64,000 nt of DNA from Acanthosoma haemorrhoidale (GCA_930367205.1 OV884011.1:166667226-166731225); one strand, 5' to 3'; positions 23,601-32,639 are shown, counted from the stretch's first letter. Translations and numbers: made by a program. The notes: a model not told the origin generated them from the letters alone.

Positions 23601-24052
23601 CTAAACTAAACATGACACCGGACGAAATAACATTCGGAATAACAAGAAGACCTAACAAACAAATAGAAATAAAAGAACAATACGTACAAAAATACCATGA
23701 CGAAAAGAACATAATACATGAACTAATACGGAATAAAATCGTGACAGAAAAAGAAAATAGAACAGAGTTATTAAATACAAATCGCGAAGACCCACCTGAC
23801 ATAAATGACGAACAGATATATATAAAAACAACCCATCACCGCAAATACAATAATCCCTACAGACCCGTACTGTTGTACAAAGACAGAAAAGAAATAAACA
23901 AAACACATATAAATAGGATCAAAAGACCACGTAAACAACACTTGAGACCGAGACCAAACATTACTGTTTCAGAAGGAGAAAATGAATCCTACTCGGACAG
24001 TACTAATCCAGACACTTCTATGGACATTAACATATACTATGACAGTGACTGA
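20588..24052 (+). CDS. pol: Retroviral Pol: protease, RT, RNase H, integrase
   Basis: Pol is reached from gag by -1 frameshift; the first in-frame ATG (20777) is internal and would omit the protease. Protease motif LIDTGASKNYI is at about 20694. RT has YNSPVWIVPKKM, STIDLASGFHQI and catalytic YIDDIIIYS. RNase H has TTDASDKAIGSVLSQ and TDHKPLKWIY. Integrase has the zinc-site pattern HIGKTSHRG...CKTCKKTKYE, then MIDTLHF and KMDNGKEYKN. At the third catalytic position the sequence reads GTLNRAHST: Asn stands where Glu is expected, exactly 35 residues after the second Asp. The C-terminus overlaps env by 71 bases. The frame is intact, which suggests recent activity, but integrase function is questionable. 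Confidence 0.93.
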   Translation, partial: FFRRRSQQQRTSRPEYQLNYTDSLPKIKDKKGKTWLIDTGASKNYINPRSLPEGTKINSEDFVMKTPTGRAEGTQSAIIDLYPLLGIQAKVKMLIYPFSNRFDILLGYETMKELKTEIKCHNDEIIINGTKHNLENEIYYINDLQTIKQLIRTDHIDNKLSDELVVLIGKYGEIIKTNEEKLRATNLIKHKINTKNENPCYTRNYRYPVQFKNQINEEVANLLKNNIIRKSNSPYNSPVWIVPKKMDASGIKKVRMVIDYRKLNEMTTNDKYPLPNIEDLLNRLQKAKIFSTIDLASGFHQIEMDPDSIPKTAFSTEDGHFEFLRMPYGLCNAPPTFQRAMNMMIANVPNAMIYIDDIIIYSNTIQEHLEHLENVFQKLKEHALSIQLDKTEFFKTEIPFLGYIVTPDGLKTNHKKIEAITKLPYPNNEKTTRQFLGMTGYYRKFIKDYAKITKPISKSLQTKTYETEEIKKACDILKTLMTNSPILAYPDWNKTFYLTTDASDKAIGSVLSQKDNDGIEHPVAFASRVLQPPEINYSTIEKELLAIVWSTHHFKPYLYGTKFQLLTDHKPLKWIYTMKNGNTRIMKWIWKLQDFEFDINHINGKTNYVADLLSRQNENLEQNTNTNHIDGDFDEFLNELAILPLDENPDYDTLIEELENMTQTEQINDAISTCGATVHSQRSSNEQIWIVDNDKNINIEKHQIIIKKGIKETNFTKPFNKNRHEIKFDNLDDLESLIEQFIRPKITYGIYCEPDIPLLQPWYDKTFKDISRLIQESYPTVKLKRYKNYVTDILDKEGQIEIINDYHIGKTSHRGTIETYDKLRKLYYFPLMKETINDFINNCKTCKKTKYERNPIKAKYMITPTPNRPFEELMIDTLHFDRKYIVTIIDTFSKRLFTHMIPAVTGINICEAIKLYLTLYPTPVSIKMDNGKEYKNNLVLNFLQTNEIEPIYVTPGNPNSLGTLNRAHSTLIEILRTLNEKELTNTSLNNRLMLATIAYNNTLNSKLNMTPDEITFGITRRPNKQIEIKEQYVQKYHDEKNIIHELIRNKIVTEKENRTELLNTNREDPPDINDEQIYIKTTHHRKYNNPYRPVLLYKDRKEINKTHINRIKRPRKQHLRPRPNITVSEGENESYSDSTNPDTSMDINIYYDSD

Positions 24053-25532
24053 TATAAGAGATAACCCCGGAGTCCTACATTACACTATAAAGAACGCAAA
24101 GGTAATAGAAAATTACTACAGGACATACCATTTTTATGACATTAGCTTACTTGACAAGGAACTAAACAATGTACAGAACAATGTACCATCTTATAGGGAC
24201 CTACCGACATACCCTATAATCAAAAACCTTATCATACAAACACAAAACAAATTAAATCTATTAAAATCACACAACAAACGAACTAAGAGAGGACTAGTAA
24301 ACGGACTTGGAACAGCTCTCAGCTGGCTTACTGGCACCATGACAGCTGATGACAAATCACATTATGACGAAGTAATAAATGAGTTAGGACGGAACAACTA
24401 TAATATAGAACACAACATAGAACAAGACATAAAACTTAATAAACACGTAATTAAAAACTTTCAAAAAGACATACAATCAATTAATAATAATTTTAAAACA
24501 GAACAAGACAACATAATGAAGATAAACAAAGAAATGACATTCTTTGACATGTACATAATTCTGACACACCTACACAACAAAATAGATGAACTTACATTAA
24601 CACTGGAACTATGCAAAATTGGCATCACACACTCATCATTAATGTCCCAAATACTACACGACATAAACCAAAATGTAAATCTAGCTTCTAGGAATCCTGA
24701 AATCCTGTGGATAATGAGTAAAATTTACTGCACTACTCATAATGAAACACTCCATATCTTTGTAGACCTTCCTAAGGCAACCCCAAATATAAAGACTTAT
24801 TTACTCATACCTTCGCCTGTAAAAATTAACAACCAATATGTAACTTTAGATATAGACGAAACTATTATAATAAAAAAATTTAATATGTTATATACAACGA
24901 ATTGTACATTTTTAAACAATGAATATTACTGTAAAAACCTTTTTATTTTAAATAATACTTGTATAAATAATATTATTTCATCTGGAACGATGAATGCATG
25001 CAAATATAAATTAACCAATACTAACATTAGATATATAGATAATATAAATAGTTTTATAACTACTAACCTCTCCAAATTAGACAATTGTCTTACTAATGAT
25101 ACTGTATACCTACCACCCGTTAGCTTACTTACCCTAGATCAAAATGATTGTTACAAAGAACTCCCCAAAATTTCAAGACATATAATAGACTCCACCATAA
25201 ACAAATTGTATAATAAAATAGATATAGATGTAATCGCAAATATAAGCGAAATAGAAAACCTAAATATAACAGACATAGTTTTAGAACCACTTATATTTAA
25301 TCAATCCAATACTTATTTTTATTTTTATTTAATTATAGGGGCAGCTATTATAATTGTAATCCTCTACTACCTTAAAAAATGTAAAACTACCAATTCCTTA
25401 CGAAACCCTACACCAACCATCCCAGTTGTATACCATCCCGGACAACAAGAGCCTATCAACATTTTGGCAACAAGGGTTTATCACCCAAATAACAGCCCTC
25501 ATGCACCTGCAGCCATCAACTTAATTTCTTGA
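23982..25532 (+). CDS. env: Retroviral envelope fusion glycoprotein (baculovirus F-like)
   Basis: The 516-aa frame begins inside the end of pol in a different frame, so a spliced mRNA is expected. A hydrophobic N-terminal segment (about 5-22) serves as signal peptide. A furin-type site (RTKR, about residues 102-105) is followed by a Gly-rich fusion-peptide-like run and a long helical region. The ectodomain has many N-glycosylation sequons and paired cysteines. A transmembrane segment (YFYFYLIIGAAIIIVILYYL, about 445-464) precedes a short cytoplasmic tail. This order matches errantiviral Env of the baculovirus F family, which mediates membrane fusion. The frame is unbroken. Confidence 0.9.
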   Translation: MNPTRTVLIQTLLWTLTYTMTVTDIRDNPGVLHYTIKNAKVIENYYRTYHFYDISLLDKELNNVQNNVPSYRDLPTYPIIKNLIIQTQNKLNLLKSHNKRTKRGLVNGLGTALSWLTGTMTADDKSHYDEVINELGRNNYNIEHNIEQDIKLNKHVIKNFQKDIQSINNNFKTEQDNIMKINKEMTFFDMYIILTHLHNKIDELTLTLELCKIGITHSSLMSQILHDINQNVNLASRNPEILWIMSKIYCTTHNETLHIFVDLPKATPNIKTYLLIPSPVKINNQYVTLDIDETIIIKKFNMLYTTNCTFLNNEYYCKNLFILNNTCINNIISSGTMNACKYKLTNTNIRYIDNINSFITTNLSKLDNCLTNDTVYLPPVSLLTLDQNDCYKELPKISRHIIDSTINKLYNKIDIDVIANISEIENLNITDIVLEPLIFNQSNTYFYFYLIIGAAIIIVILYYLKKCKTTNSLRNPTPTIPVVYHPGQQEPINILATRVYHPNNSPHAPAAINLIS

Positions 25533-25559
25533 TGGAACAAGAAACCTAAAGTCGGAAGG
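25533..25559 (+). other. Polypurine tract region
   Basis: The short gap between env and 3' LTR ends in GTCGGAAGG directly before AGTTATGG; this is the likely plus-strand primer. Confidence 0.65.
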
Positions 25560-25824
25560 AGTTATGGAAGCAGCTGACACACGCACACCGACAGTCAACA
25601 CCCAGCTGACACCTGCACCATCGCCTAAGTCAGCATAAATATCAGCACTCCTTAATCTAATCTGTTCATTATATAATCCTTCCTTTCCTCTCACCAGCTC
25701 TCATTCATCTCGTTACTGTACCCCTGACGTATTACTTAATCACTTTGTCATATAAGTTGTATTCTTTTGTCTAGTTAATAAAGTACTTTTTAAAAAGGCC
25801 CCTTTGGTCTTCAATTATTTAACT
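25560..25824 (+). repeat. Endogenous retrovirus 3' LTR
   Basis: 265 bp, no difference seen from 18944-19208. It is followed directly by G1 gag sequence beginning GTCGTC. Confidence 0.95.
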
Positions 25825-26943
25825 GTCGTCTGCTCCCGCTGCGCTTCGACTCCTCTCCGTCTGTCTCCGACGTCCCTGATGACTCGTCGCCCGATGATCC
25901 AATTTCTCTTGGTGTCGCGCTCCGCCTCTCCCGGATTTCCTGGTTGTTCACCTCCATTGGTTCTGCTTTGTGAAATTCCCTTCTACGAAACAAGTATGGA
26001 CATTGTCTTGCTATGTGTCCTTCTTCCCCACACTCAAAGCACTTAGTGCGAGGGCACTGAGCTACCAGATGGCCCGTCTTTCCACAACCATGACATTTCC
26101 TTTCTTCTTTCCGAGGTGCGTACCTAGGCCTCGTCACTCCCAATCTTCTCTCTCTTGTCGCTCCCCTGTCTCTACCGGCAAACGGCGTTTCCTGTCTCCT
26201 CCACACTGCTTTTGGGGTCCTGTTTCTCCTATATGGGATCTGGCTCCAATCGTTGTCATCTTCGTTCATTTTTACTTCTTCTTCCCTTGCGCTAGCATCT
26301 ATCATCGCCTGGGCGCATTCGAGGAACGATCGCTCATTAGGGAACCCTTCCTTCCTTCCCGTCTCCTTCGCTAATTGTACCTTTAAGATTGTTGACAGGA
26401 ATCCCATCCTGCCCTCCACTTCATCGGCGCTAGTTGTCTCCCTCATTTTCTCATTTATTTTATTGTAGCGGACAACCAGGACTGCAGCATACTGTCCACT
26501 ATTCTGTCTCGGAGATTTCATTTCTCGAAACATTTGGAATATATCCTCCTCTGGGGTCCATCGTCCCCCCCCCCATATGCTTTTTTCAGTCTCGTCTTTA
26601 CTATCTCCCACGGGGTTTCCTCGTCCGCCTGTATCAGGTTCAGCACCTTCCTTTTCACCCTGCACACCAGGTCTGCCTTTATTGACTTAGCGTCACCTGG
26701 GTCGAGTAACCCTTCGTCCATCTTGGCTTGTATCCTCTCCATAATCCTATCTCCACCTTTGAGAAAATGATTTAACTCACCTATTTCCCCAGAAAATTTT
26801 TCGAGGTCTGAGATCATTTTCCTCATGTCCTGTGACGTCACTGCCCGCACCTTCATCCACGCCAGTGTGTTCGCATGGGCTTCAGCCATGGTTTCTTTAG
26901 GTAACTGTGGAACTTCAAACGCTGCCGGCCGCAATTCCACCAT
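25825..26943 (-). pseudogene. G1 gag, main part
   Basis: The N-terminal frame starts MVELRPAAFEVPQLP and runs to about 26566. A one-base length change in a run of G (plus-strand C run at about 26567-26574) then shifts the frame. The second frame continues with GGRWTPEEDIFQMF and two CCHC zinc knuckles (CHGCGKTGHLVAQC and CFECGEEGHIARQC) before it is cut by the retroviral LTR at 25824. G2 gag reads through the same place without a shift. Gag packages RNA and builds the particle. The 3' end of the gene lies beyond the nested element at 18888-18943. Confidence 0.9.
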
Positions 26944-27033
26944 TACCTACTTTAATTAAATCACACGAAAGTGAATAAGAAGGAAAAAAAAACAAAAACC
27001 AACTCGCACGTTAATGACTCGAACCCACTCCGC

Positions 27034-27051
27034 TCCCGGGTTTCGGCACCA
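27034..27051 (-). promoter_or_regulatory. G1 primer-binding site, tRNA-Phe
   Basis: On the minus strand TGGTGCCGAAACCCGGGA follows the 5' LTR directly. It is complementary to the 3' end of tRNA-Phe(GAA) including CCA. Confidence 0.85.
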
Positions 27052-27234
27052 GTTAACGATCGTCAACGAAAAACGAGAAGAAAAAGGAAAGAGGTTGAAT
27101 GTAGTTACTGAACGAGAGTTGTCACAAGACTGTTTTTATTTGAGCTTTTAAAGCCTCTCTAAATACATTCGGGATGTTTACATCCCGATGACTTAAGGAT
27201 TAGGCTGGCTGCCTACGACGTCCGAACCTTAACT
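27051..27234 (-). repeat. G1 5' LTR
   Basis: 184-bp partner of 14983-15166. It is followed outward by TACA, the same four bases that precede the other LTR. Confidence 0.95.
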
Positions 27235-27284
27235 TACATATATACATACATATATACATATATACATATATACATATACATGTA
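27235..27284. repeat. TATACA microsatellite between G1 and G2
   Basis: Fifty bases of imperfect TACATATA repeats separate G1 and G2. They supply the target duplications of both elements (TACA for G1, TGTA for G2). Confidence 0.9.
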
Positions 27285-27469
27285 AGTTAATCGTCGGCGG
27301 TTAAGTGTGATAAAAATATAATAATGACAGAGGAAAAAACACCGAAAAACTGTGACTCCAGTAAAAGACTACTTTATTCTCCTTAGTAATCCGACCTACA
27401 TAGGATCATGGGTTGTTTACCTCCCATGATCGTATTAGTTTACAACATAACTTGCCTCTGGCTTTAACT
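27285..27469 (-). repeat. G2 3' LTR
   Basis: 185 bp, ends AGTTAATCG...CTTTAACT. It is preceded on the element strand by the same G-rich polypurine tract as G1. Confidence 0.95.
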
Positions 27470-27722
27470 CCCCCCTGCCAGTTCCTGACCATCCGTCGGG
27501 AACTGAAACTTAACACTTATGCTAATTATATACAGTACTGACATAATAATTTCCTGCTCGCCTAGAGCAGCACAACACTGTCTTATAATCATAAAAACAG
27601 AACATAACTTTATCCAATGTGGTACAAGGTTAAAACAGTAAAATAAAAAAACATGTATCTGGCAAATGCCACCAAAAACCAAAAGAGATGTGTGCAGGAG
27701 TGAGAAAATTAGAGTCAATTTC
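27470..27722 (-). other. G2 3' untranslated region
   Basis: About 250 bases between pol stop and LTR with no env-like reading frame. The polypurine tract is at the LTR edge. Confidence 0.6.
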
Positions 27723-29663
27723 CTATTTGGATGGCTTCCCCACTGGAAGCTTTAACTGCTCGAGATGGACAGTTCTCCTCTTCGCGGGTTCATGAACACT
27801 CTGGATGGTCACCAAATTGTGTTCACGAATCGTGATCACCCGGAAGGGACCCTCATAACGGGACACCTCCTTACTCCTATTGGAACCGATCTTACGATAT
27901 ACCGTAGTGCCTATCGCCACGCACCCTTCTAGTGGTTTGACGCCCGCGTTCTCCCTCAACACCCTCCTTTTCCCCGGTAATTCTCGCGTACACCTTCCCC
28001 CATACTTTCCCCAGTTCCACGCGGTTGGTGGTGAGTTGTGCGGACAATCGTCTCCCACCACCGTTCTACTCGTGTCTCGGCGACGCCCACGAAGTCCGAA
28101 AAGGATTTCAAAGGGTGAAAACCCGGTGGTCGTGTGGACAGAATGGTTATACGCAATGACCGCCCTAGGCATTGCCTCTGCCGGCTCCAACCCTTTGTCG
28201 GCATTGTAGACGCGGAGATGATCGCCCAAGGTACTGTGGAGACTCTCGATTCCTCCTCGGCTCTTTGGATGCCCTGGCGTATTGACGTGCCACATCACGT
28301 CCAGAGCCTTCATCTCTTTCCGCACGTCGGCGTTATCGAACTCCTTTCCACCGTCCGATGCTATCCGATCTGGGACGTCGTAGAATTGGAACCAACGCCT
28401 CAGCGCGCCTAGCACTGCTTCCGATGACTTTTCCCGAATAGGGTATGCCATAGCCATTTTGCTAAAGAGGTCAACCACGGTGACCCACTTGTGTCCCCGC
28501 CAAGTGAAAGTATCAACTTGAAGGTCAGTGAGCGGTGTTTGCGCCGTGGGAGTCTCGACTTGTTGCCCGGTAGGTGGGTGCCTGTCATATTTGGTACGAT
28601 GACAAACTTCGCACGCAGCTAGTGTTTCCTGGATTGTCTTTTGCATCCCCCACCAGAAATACTTCCGCCTCAACGCCTGAGCCGTCTCTTGTTCTCCCCT
28701 GTGGTTGGTTTTGCCCTGATGGTACGCTAGCGTGATCTCCTTCTGCGTTGGCTCATCCGGGATGGTCTCTACCATCATGGTACACCGTACAAATGTTCGG
28801 TCAACCCCAACCTGCTCCGCCCTCCAAAGGCGCTTAATTTTCTCCCATATGGTTGCGTTCCCGACATAAAGAAAATGGGTCTTCCCTGGTGTGGAAGCAT
28901 CATTAAGGGCACGACTAATTTGGTCATTGTTCACCCCTGGAGCCGACCATATGGTCGTGGTGGTCGATCGTGGAGAACTATCATGTGCTATTTTCATGGG
29001 GCCGAAGGTCTTCGTCTTCCAGACTATCTGGCGGCGCTTATCGTTTATAATTTCTTCCCGCTCTTCCATGTCCGCAGGCCTGTCGTCCGTTGAGCTCCCT
29101 CCTCCTGCCGACGGTACCAAATCCGTAGACCCTGGTTCTTGTTGGTCTTCTTCTCTCTCCGGCGTCCATTCTCGCAAGAACTGCCTTCCGTCTCGGGAGG
29201 ATTCCCCCTGCTCTTGTTCGAGTGCGTTGACCACCATCGCCCGGGACAGCCAGTCCACCACGACGTTTTCCTTACCGGGCTTGCATATCACCTCCAAGTT
29301 GCATTGGCTGAGGAACTCCTTCCAACGCATGACCCTCGCCGACGACTCTTTTAATTTACCAACCCACTGTAACGGTTTGTGGTCGGTGTGCACCCGGAAC
29401 CTTCTCCCGAACACGTAGGGCCGGAAATGGTCTATTGCCCAGACTATCCCTAATAATTCCCGCTTTAGCGCGCTATACAGACTTTCCGCCTCTGTGAGGC
29501 GCCTACTGGCGTACGCTACTAGACGGTCCCCTTTGCCCCCCGCCTGTGACAGAACTGCTCCAAAGGCATATTCACTGGCATCCGTCGTTATTGTGAATTG
29601 CTTTGTGAAATCCGGAAAAGCCAGTACAGGATGTTCTTGTAGTCGTGCCATGCACTTGCGCAT
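27723..29663 (-). pseudogene. G2 pol: RNase H and integrase
   Basis: A 646-codon frame with RNase H motifs (TTDASEYAFGAVLSQ, HTDHKPLQW). The integrase has HQGKTNHRGEQE...CEVCHRTKYD, DTFTWRGHK, ASDGGKEFDN and GGIESLHST, so the catalytic D, D and E are all present. Around 27950-28100 the sequence departs from G1 (a Gly/Arg-rich stretch replacing the expected residues), probably from paired frameshifts, before returning to GTTVYRKIGSNRS and YEGPFRV. It is detached from RT by a frameshift near 29665. Confidence 0.9.
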
Positions 29664-30586
29664 GTTCGCCTACTTTTTTCCCCTTTTTGAGGAGGTTGTT
29701 AAGAGGTACTAGGTATGCTGCCATTTCTGGGACGAATCGCCTGTAGTAGTTCAGTGTTCCCATCAACCGCCGTATCCCTTTTACGTCCGACGGAACCGCC
29801 ATCTTCTGGATTGCTGCTACCTTCCCGGCATCTGGTCGGACTCCTTCTTTGGATATCGTGTGCCCCAAAAAACTGATGACCTCCTGACCCAGATGGGACT
29901 TTTCCTCCGACAATTTCAGGCCGAATTGTCGCACTCGGTCAAAAACTGTCCTCAGGTGATCTACATGTTGGGCCTCGGTCGCGCTGAATACTAAGAGGTC
30001 GTCCATGTATATCTGGAAAACGGACTCATCTACTCCCCGTAGCAACTCATCCATGAGCCTTTGGAATGTGATGGGTGCATTTTTCAATCCAAATGGCATC
30101 CTGGTGAACTCGTAGTGACCTCTCTCAAAAGTGAAGGCTGTCTTATGTCGGTCCCTAGGATGCATCTGTATCTGGTGATACCCCGCTTTGAGATCCAGGG
30201 TGCTGAAGATCCTGGCCCCGCTCAGCCTGTCCAGAATGTCATCGAAACCGTGGAATTGGGTACTTCTCGTCCACTGTATTCTCATTGAGCTTCCGGTAGT
30301 CTACTACCACTCTATACTTATCTGGGACCCCGCCTTCCACGCTCTTTTTCTTAACAGCCCATAAGGGGCTATTATATGGTGACGTGCTATCTTCGATGAT
30401 CGCCTGTTTTTTCAAGTTGTCCAGCTCCTCCCTAATATGGTGTCTCAGAGCCTGTGGGTATCTGCGCTCCTTCACGTAGCTTACTCGGTCCTGCTTGAGC
30501 GGAATCTCATGTACTGTTTTTCCTGTGGCCCCCAATCTCTCCCCTTCCTTAAAGAAAATGTCCGTATATTCTCTCTTGAGCTCCAC
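29664..30586 (-). pseudogene. G2 pol: reverse transcriptase in two frames
   Basis: The upstream frame has YVKERRYPQALRHHI and STSPYNSPLWAVKKK and ends near 30239. An overlapping frame continues with DILDRLSGARIFSTLDLK, MPFGLKNAPITFQ and the catalytic YMDDLLVFS, ending near 29665. The breaks correspond to single-base changes relative to G1. The RT active site itself is intact. Confidence 0.9.
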
Positions 30587-31086
30587 TCTCCAATCCTCCG
30601 CTCGCCTAATCGCCCTACTCGCGCCCTACCGTCTCTCCCTACGTCCCTCCCTTGTCTCAGGCACCTATATGTTTTCTTACCTAAGCGAATGTCCCATTTC
30701 CCTTCCCTGTTCCTAATCCTTGCTCCATCTTTCCCCAACAGATCACACCCTATGATCCCTCCGTATTCCCGGGGCATCTTTTCCACCACATGGACCCGTA
30801 ATTTCTCCTCGCTACGATCCCATCTTTCCAACCCTATTATCGCTTCCCCTTCGACCATGCAGGGGCCCCCCAGGGTGACCAAGCTACAAGAACATACCTG
30901 CATTTGAGGCATCCTCCCTCCTCCACACATGTTCTCTAGTGTCTCCCGACACATTATTGTGTTGGTACTCCCCGTATCCACTAAGCACTGCACTCCACTC
31001 GCGACTCTAATTATAGGCAGACCGCCATGTGTGCCTTTTACAATATTATTTATTAACGTGCGGTCGCCTCTCCGCTGCCACTCTTC
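30587..31086 (-). pseudogene. G2 pol: aspartic protease
   Basis: Open in the same frame as gag from the codon after its TGA stop. It carries CLVDTGSTNTIM (active-site DTGS) and IIGCDLLGK. A frameshift near 30590 separates it from RT. The frame contains no ATG until well downstream, so initiation inside it is unlikely and readthrough of the gag stop is the simpler expression route. Confidence 0.88.
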
Positions 31087-31089
31087 TCA
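31087..31089 (-). promoter_or_regulatory. Candidate gag-pol readthrough stop codon (TGA)
   Basis: Gag ends GAG ATC TGA and the pol frame continues without another stop: GAA GAG TGG CAG. In G1 the corresponding site (18888-18890) reads GAG GCC TGA GGA GAG TGG CAG. Both elements therefore have gag and pol in one frame with a single TGA. Readthrough is inferred. Confidence 0.65.
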
Positions 31090-32271
31090 GATCTCGCGTT
31101 CTCCCCTCTCCTCCGTCGCCTGTCGTCGGCCGCTCCTCCGGGCACTGCCACTTCCACAGCCCACTCCGCTTCCTGGCTCTTCCCTTTCGTTGTCCGTTTC
31201 GGAGATTTCCGAAGTTTCTGAAGCCTCTGACTGATGTCTCTCCCTCCTCCACACTCTCTGAGCATTGATTTCCATTGGCTCGGGACGGTTCACGTTTCTG
31301 CGTGGGCTCATATATGGGCACTGTCTTGCTACGTGACCCTCCGTGCCACACTCAAAGCACCTAGTGCGTGGGCACTTAGCTACCAGGTGTCCTGTCTTCC
31401 CACACTCATAACACTTCCTGTCTTCCCTTCTCCTGGGGCGTCCCGCGTTTCCTCGGCTCCTTTCTCCCACTGCCGCCCTCTCTCTTCTACCGTACTCTAC
31501 CTCCTTCTTCCTCCATGTGACCGGCGCGATTTTGGGCCTTTTATATACTACTTTCCTCCAGTCCATTTCTTCCTCGCCAACTGTAATTTCCTCCTCTCTG
31601 GCGCTGGTGTCCACCATTTCTTGAGCGCATTCTAGAAACGTGCGCTCTCTAGGTAACGCCTCCTTTCTTCCTGTTTCCTTCGCTAGCTGCACCTTCAGTA
31701 TTGTAGACAAAAACGCCATCCTGCCCTCTACTTCTGCCGCGTTCAATGTCTCCCGCATCTTCTCCGTGATTCCATTGTATTGAGCCAGCAGTGTTCCGGC
31801 GAACTGCCCGTTTGTTTGTCGGTGCCTCTTCGTCTCCCGGAACATTTTAAAAATATCCTCTTCCGGGGTCCATCTTCCCCCGCCGAATGCTTTCTTCAGC
31901 CGCTCCTTCACTATGGTCCATGAGGTCTCCTCGTCAGCCTGGATCATATTCAGAATGCTCCGCTTAACTCTGCACACCAGAGCTGCTCTCAGTGAATCGG
32001 CATCTCCTTCAGTTATTAAATCCTCCGTCCGTTTTCCTTCTATCCGCATCATCAGCCGGTCACCCCCCTTAAGGAAATGATTCAGTTCCCCAGTCTCACC
32101 TGCGAATCTCTCCAGATCGGAAATGGACTTCCTCATATCCTGAGCCGTGATCGCCTGAATCTTCATCCACGCTAATGTAGTCGCGTGAGCCGCTGCCATC
32201 GTCGTTTGAGGCAACTGAGGTATATCTGCAGCTCCACTTAGCACCGCGGGTCGTAACACTCCCTCTGGCAT
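31087..32271 (-). CDS. gag: G2 Gag, intact
   Basis: The 394-aa product has a helical N-terminal capsid-like region (about 1-230, including TTMAAAHATTLAWMKIQAI and GELNHFLKGGDRLMMRI). Two CCHC knuckles follow (CYECGKTGHLVAKC and CFECGTEGHVARQC, about 285-325), then a Glu/Ser/Arg-rich tail. The ATG at 32271 is about 110 bases inside the PBS and starts MPEGVLRP, like the related G4 start MGEGGVLRP. It coats element RNA in the particle. It is the only undamaged gene of G2. Confidence 0.92.
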   Translation of the reverse strand: MPEGVLRPAVLSGAADIPQLPQTTMAAAHATTLAWMKIQAITAQDMRKSISDLERFAGETGELNHFLKGGDRLMMRIEGKRTEDLITEGDADSLRAALVCRVKRSILNMIQADEETSWTIVKERLKKAFGGGRWTPEEDIFKMFRETKRHRQTNGQFAGTLLAQYNGITEKMRETLNAAEVEGRMAFLSTILKVQLAKETGRKEALPRERTFLECAQEMVDTSAREEEITVGEEEMDWRKVVYKRPKIAPVTWRKKEVEYGRRERAAVGERSRGNAGRPRRREDRKCYECGKTGHLVAKCPRTRCFECGTEGHVARQCPYMSPRRNVNRPEPMEINAQRVWRRERHQSEASETSEISETDNEREEPGSGVGCGSGSARRSGRRQATEERGEREI

Positions 32272-32383
32272 GTTATTAAAAACGTAAAAGAGAGGAGACG
32301 ATTAAGAAAAAAAAATTAGAGAGAAAGAAAAAAAAACAATTACTTTCTACGCCGCCGTACGAGGTTCCGGTAATCCGGTAATC

Positions 32384-32401
32384 TCCCGGGTTTCGGCACC
32401 A
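32384..32401 (-). promoter_or_regulatory. G2 primer-binding site, tRNA-Phe
   Basis: Same 18-base tRNA-Phe complement as G1 (TGGTGCCGAAACCCGGGA on the minus strand), starting at the LTR edge. Confidence 0.85.
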
Positions 32402-32585
32402 GTTAATCGTCGGTGGTTAAGTGTGATAAAAATATAATAATGACAGAGGAAAAAACACCGACACACTGTGACTCCAGTAAAAGACTACTTTATTCTCCTT
32501 AGTAATCCGACCTACATAGGATCATGGGTTGTTTACCTCCCATGATCGTATTAGTTTACAACATAACTTGCCTCTGGCTTTAACT
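32401..32585 (-). repeat. G2 5' LTR
   Basis: 185-bp partner of 27285-27469; differences are GGTGG versus GGCGG and GACACAC versus GAAAAAC. Confidence 0.95.
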
Positions 32586-32622
32586 TGTATACATATATAT
32601 ATATATATATATATATTGTTGA
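32586..32622. repeat. TA microsatellite
   Basis: TGTATACA followed by a (TA)n run. It forms the right target flank of G2 and continues the same kind of array found at 14959-14982 and 27235-27284. Confidence 0.9.
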
Positions 32623-32639
32623 AGCTGCATTTGTAGAAT

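Larger units (their letters stand above)
18944..25824 (+). mobile_element. Errantivirus-type endogenous retrovirus, complete
   Basis: Two 265-bp LTRs that read identical by eye bound gag, pol and env on the plus strand. The ends are AGTTATGG...ATTTAACT. The PBS follows the 5' LTR directly and a purine stretch (CGGAAGG) precedes the 3' LTR. The element sits in antisense orientation in the gag gene of G1. GTC lies just outside both LTRs; a 6-bp comparison (CTCGTC and GTCGTC) has one mismatch. All three genes are open, so this is a very young insertion. The integrase catalytic Glu position is Asn. Confidence 0.95.
14983..27234 (-). mobile_element. Ty3/Gypsy LTR retrotransposon G1, interrupted by a nested retrovirus
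   Basis: Two 184-bp LTRs (14983-15166 and 27051-27234, three differences by eye, ends AGTTAA...TTAACT) bound a minus-strand internal region with gag, protease, RT, RNase H and integrase. TACA lies directly outside both LTRs as a 4-bp target duplication. The PBS matches the tRNA-Phe 3' end, and a G-rich polypurine tract abuts the 3' LTR. No env is present between pol and the 3' LTR. Gag has a frameshift at a homopolymer and an inserted retrovirus (18944-25824). Pol has a frameshift near 17975. The copy cannot make intact proteins. Confidence 0.95.
27285..32585 (-). mobile_element. Ty3/Gypsy LTR retrotransposon G2
   Basis: Two 185-bp LTRs (27285-27469 and 32401-32585, three differences by eye) flank minus-strand gag and pol. 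TGTA lies outside both LTRs as a 4-bp target duplication. It is a close relative of G1: same tRNA-Phe PBS, same polypurine tract and the same gene order, without env. LTR body sequences differ clearly from G1. Gag is open, but pol carries at least three frameshifts, so the copy is not autonomous. Confidence 0.95.

Noticed and set aside
27235..27284. CRISPR-like array from the short TACATA repeats.
   Set aside because: It is a simple microsatellite without spacers, in a eukaryotic genome.
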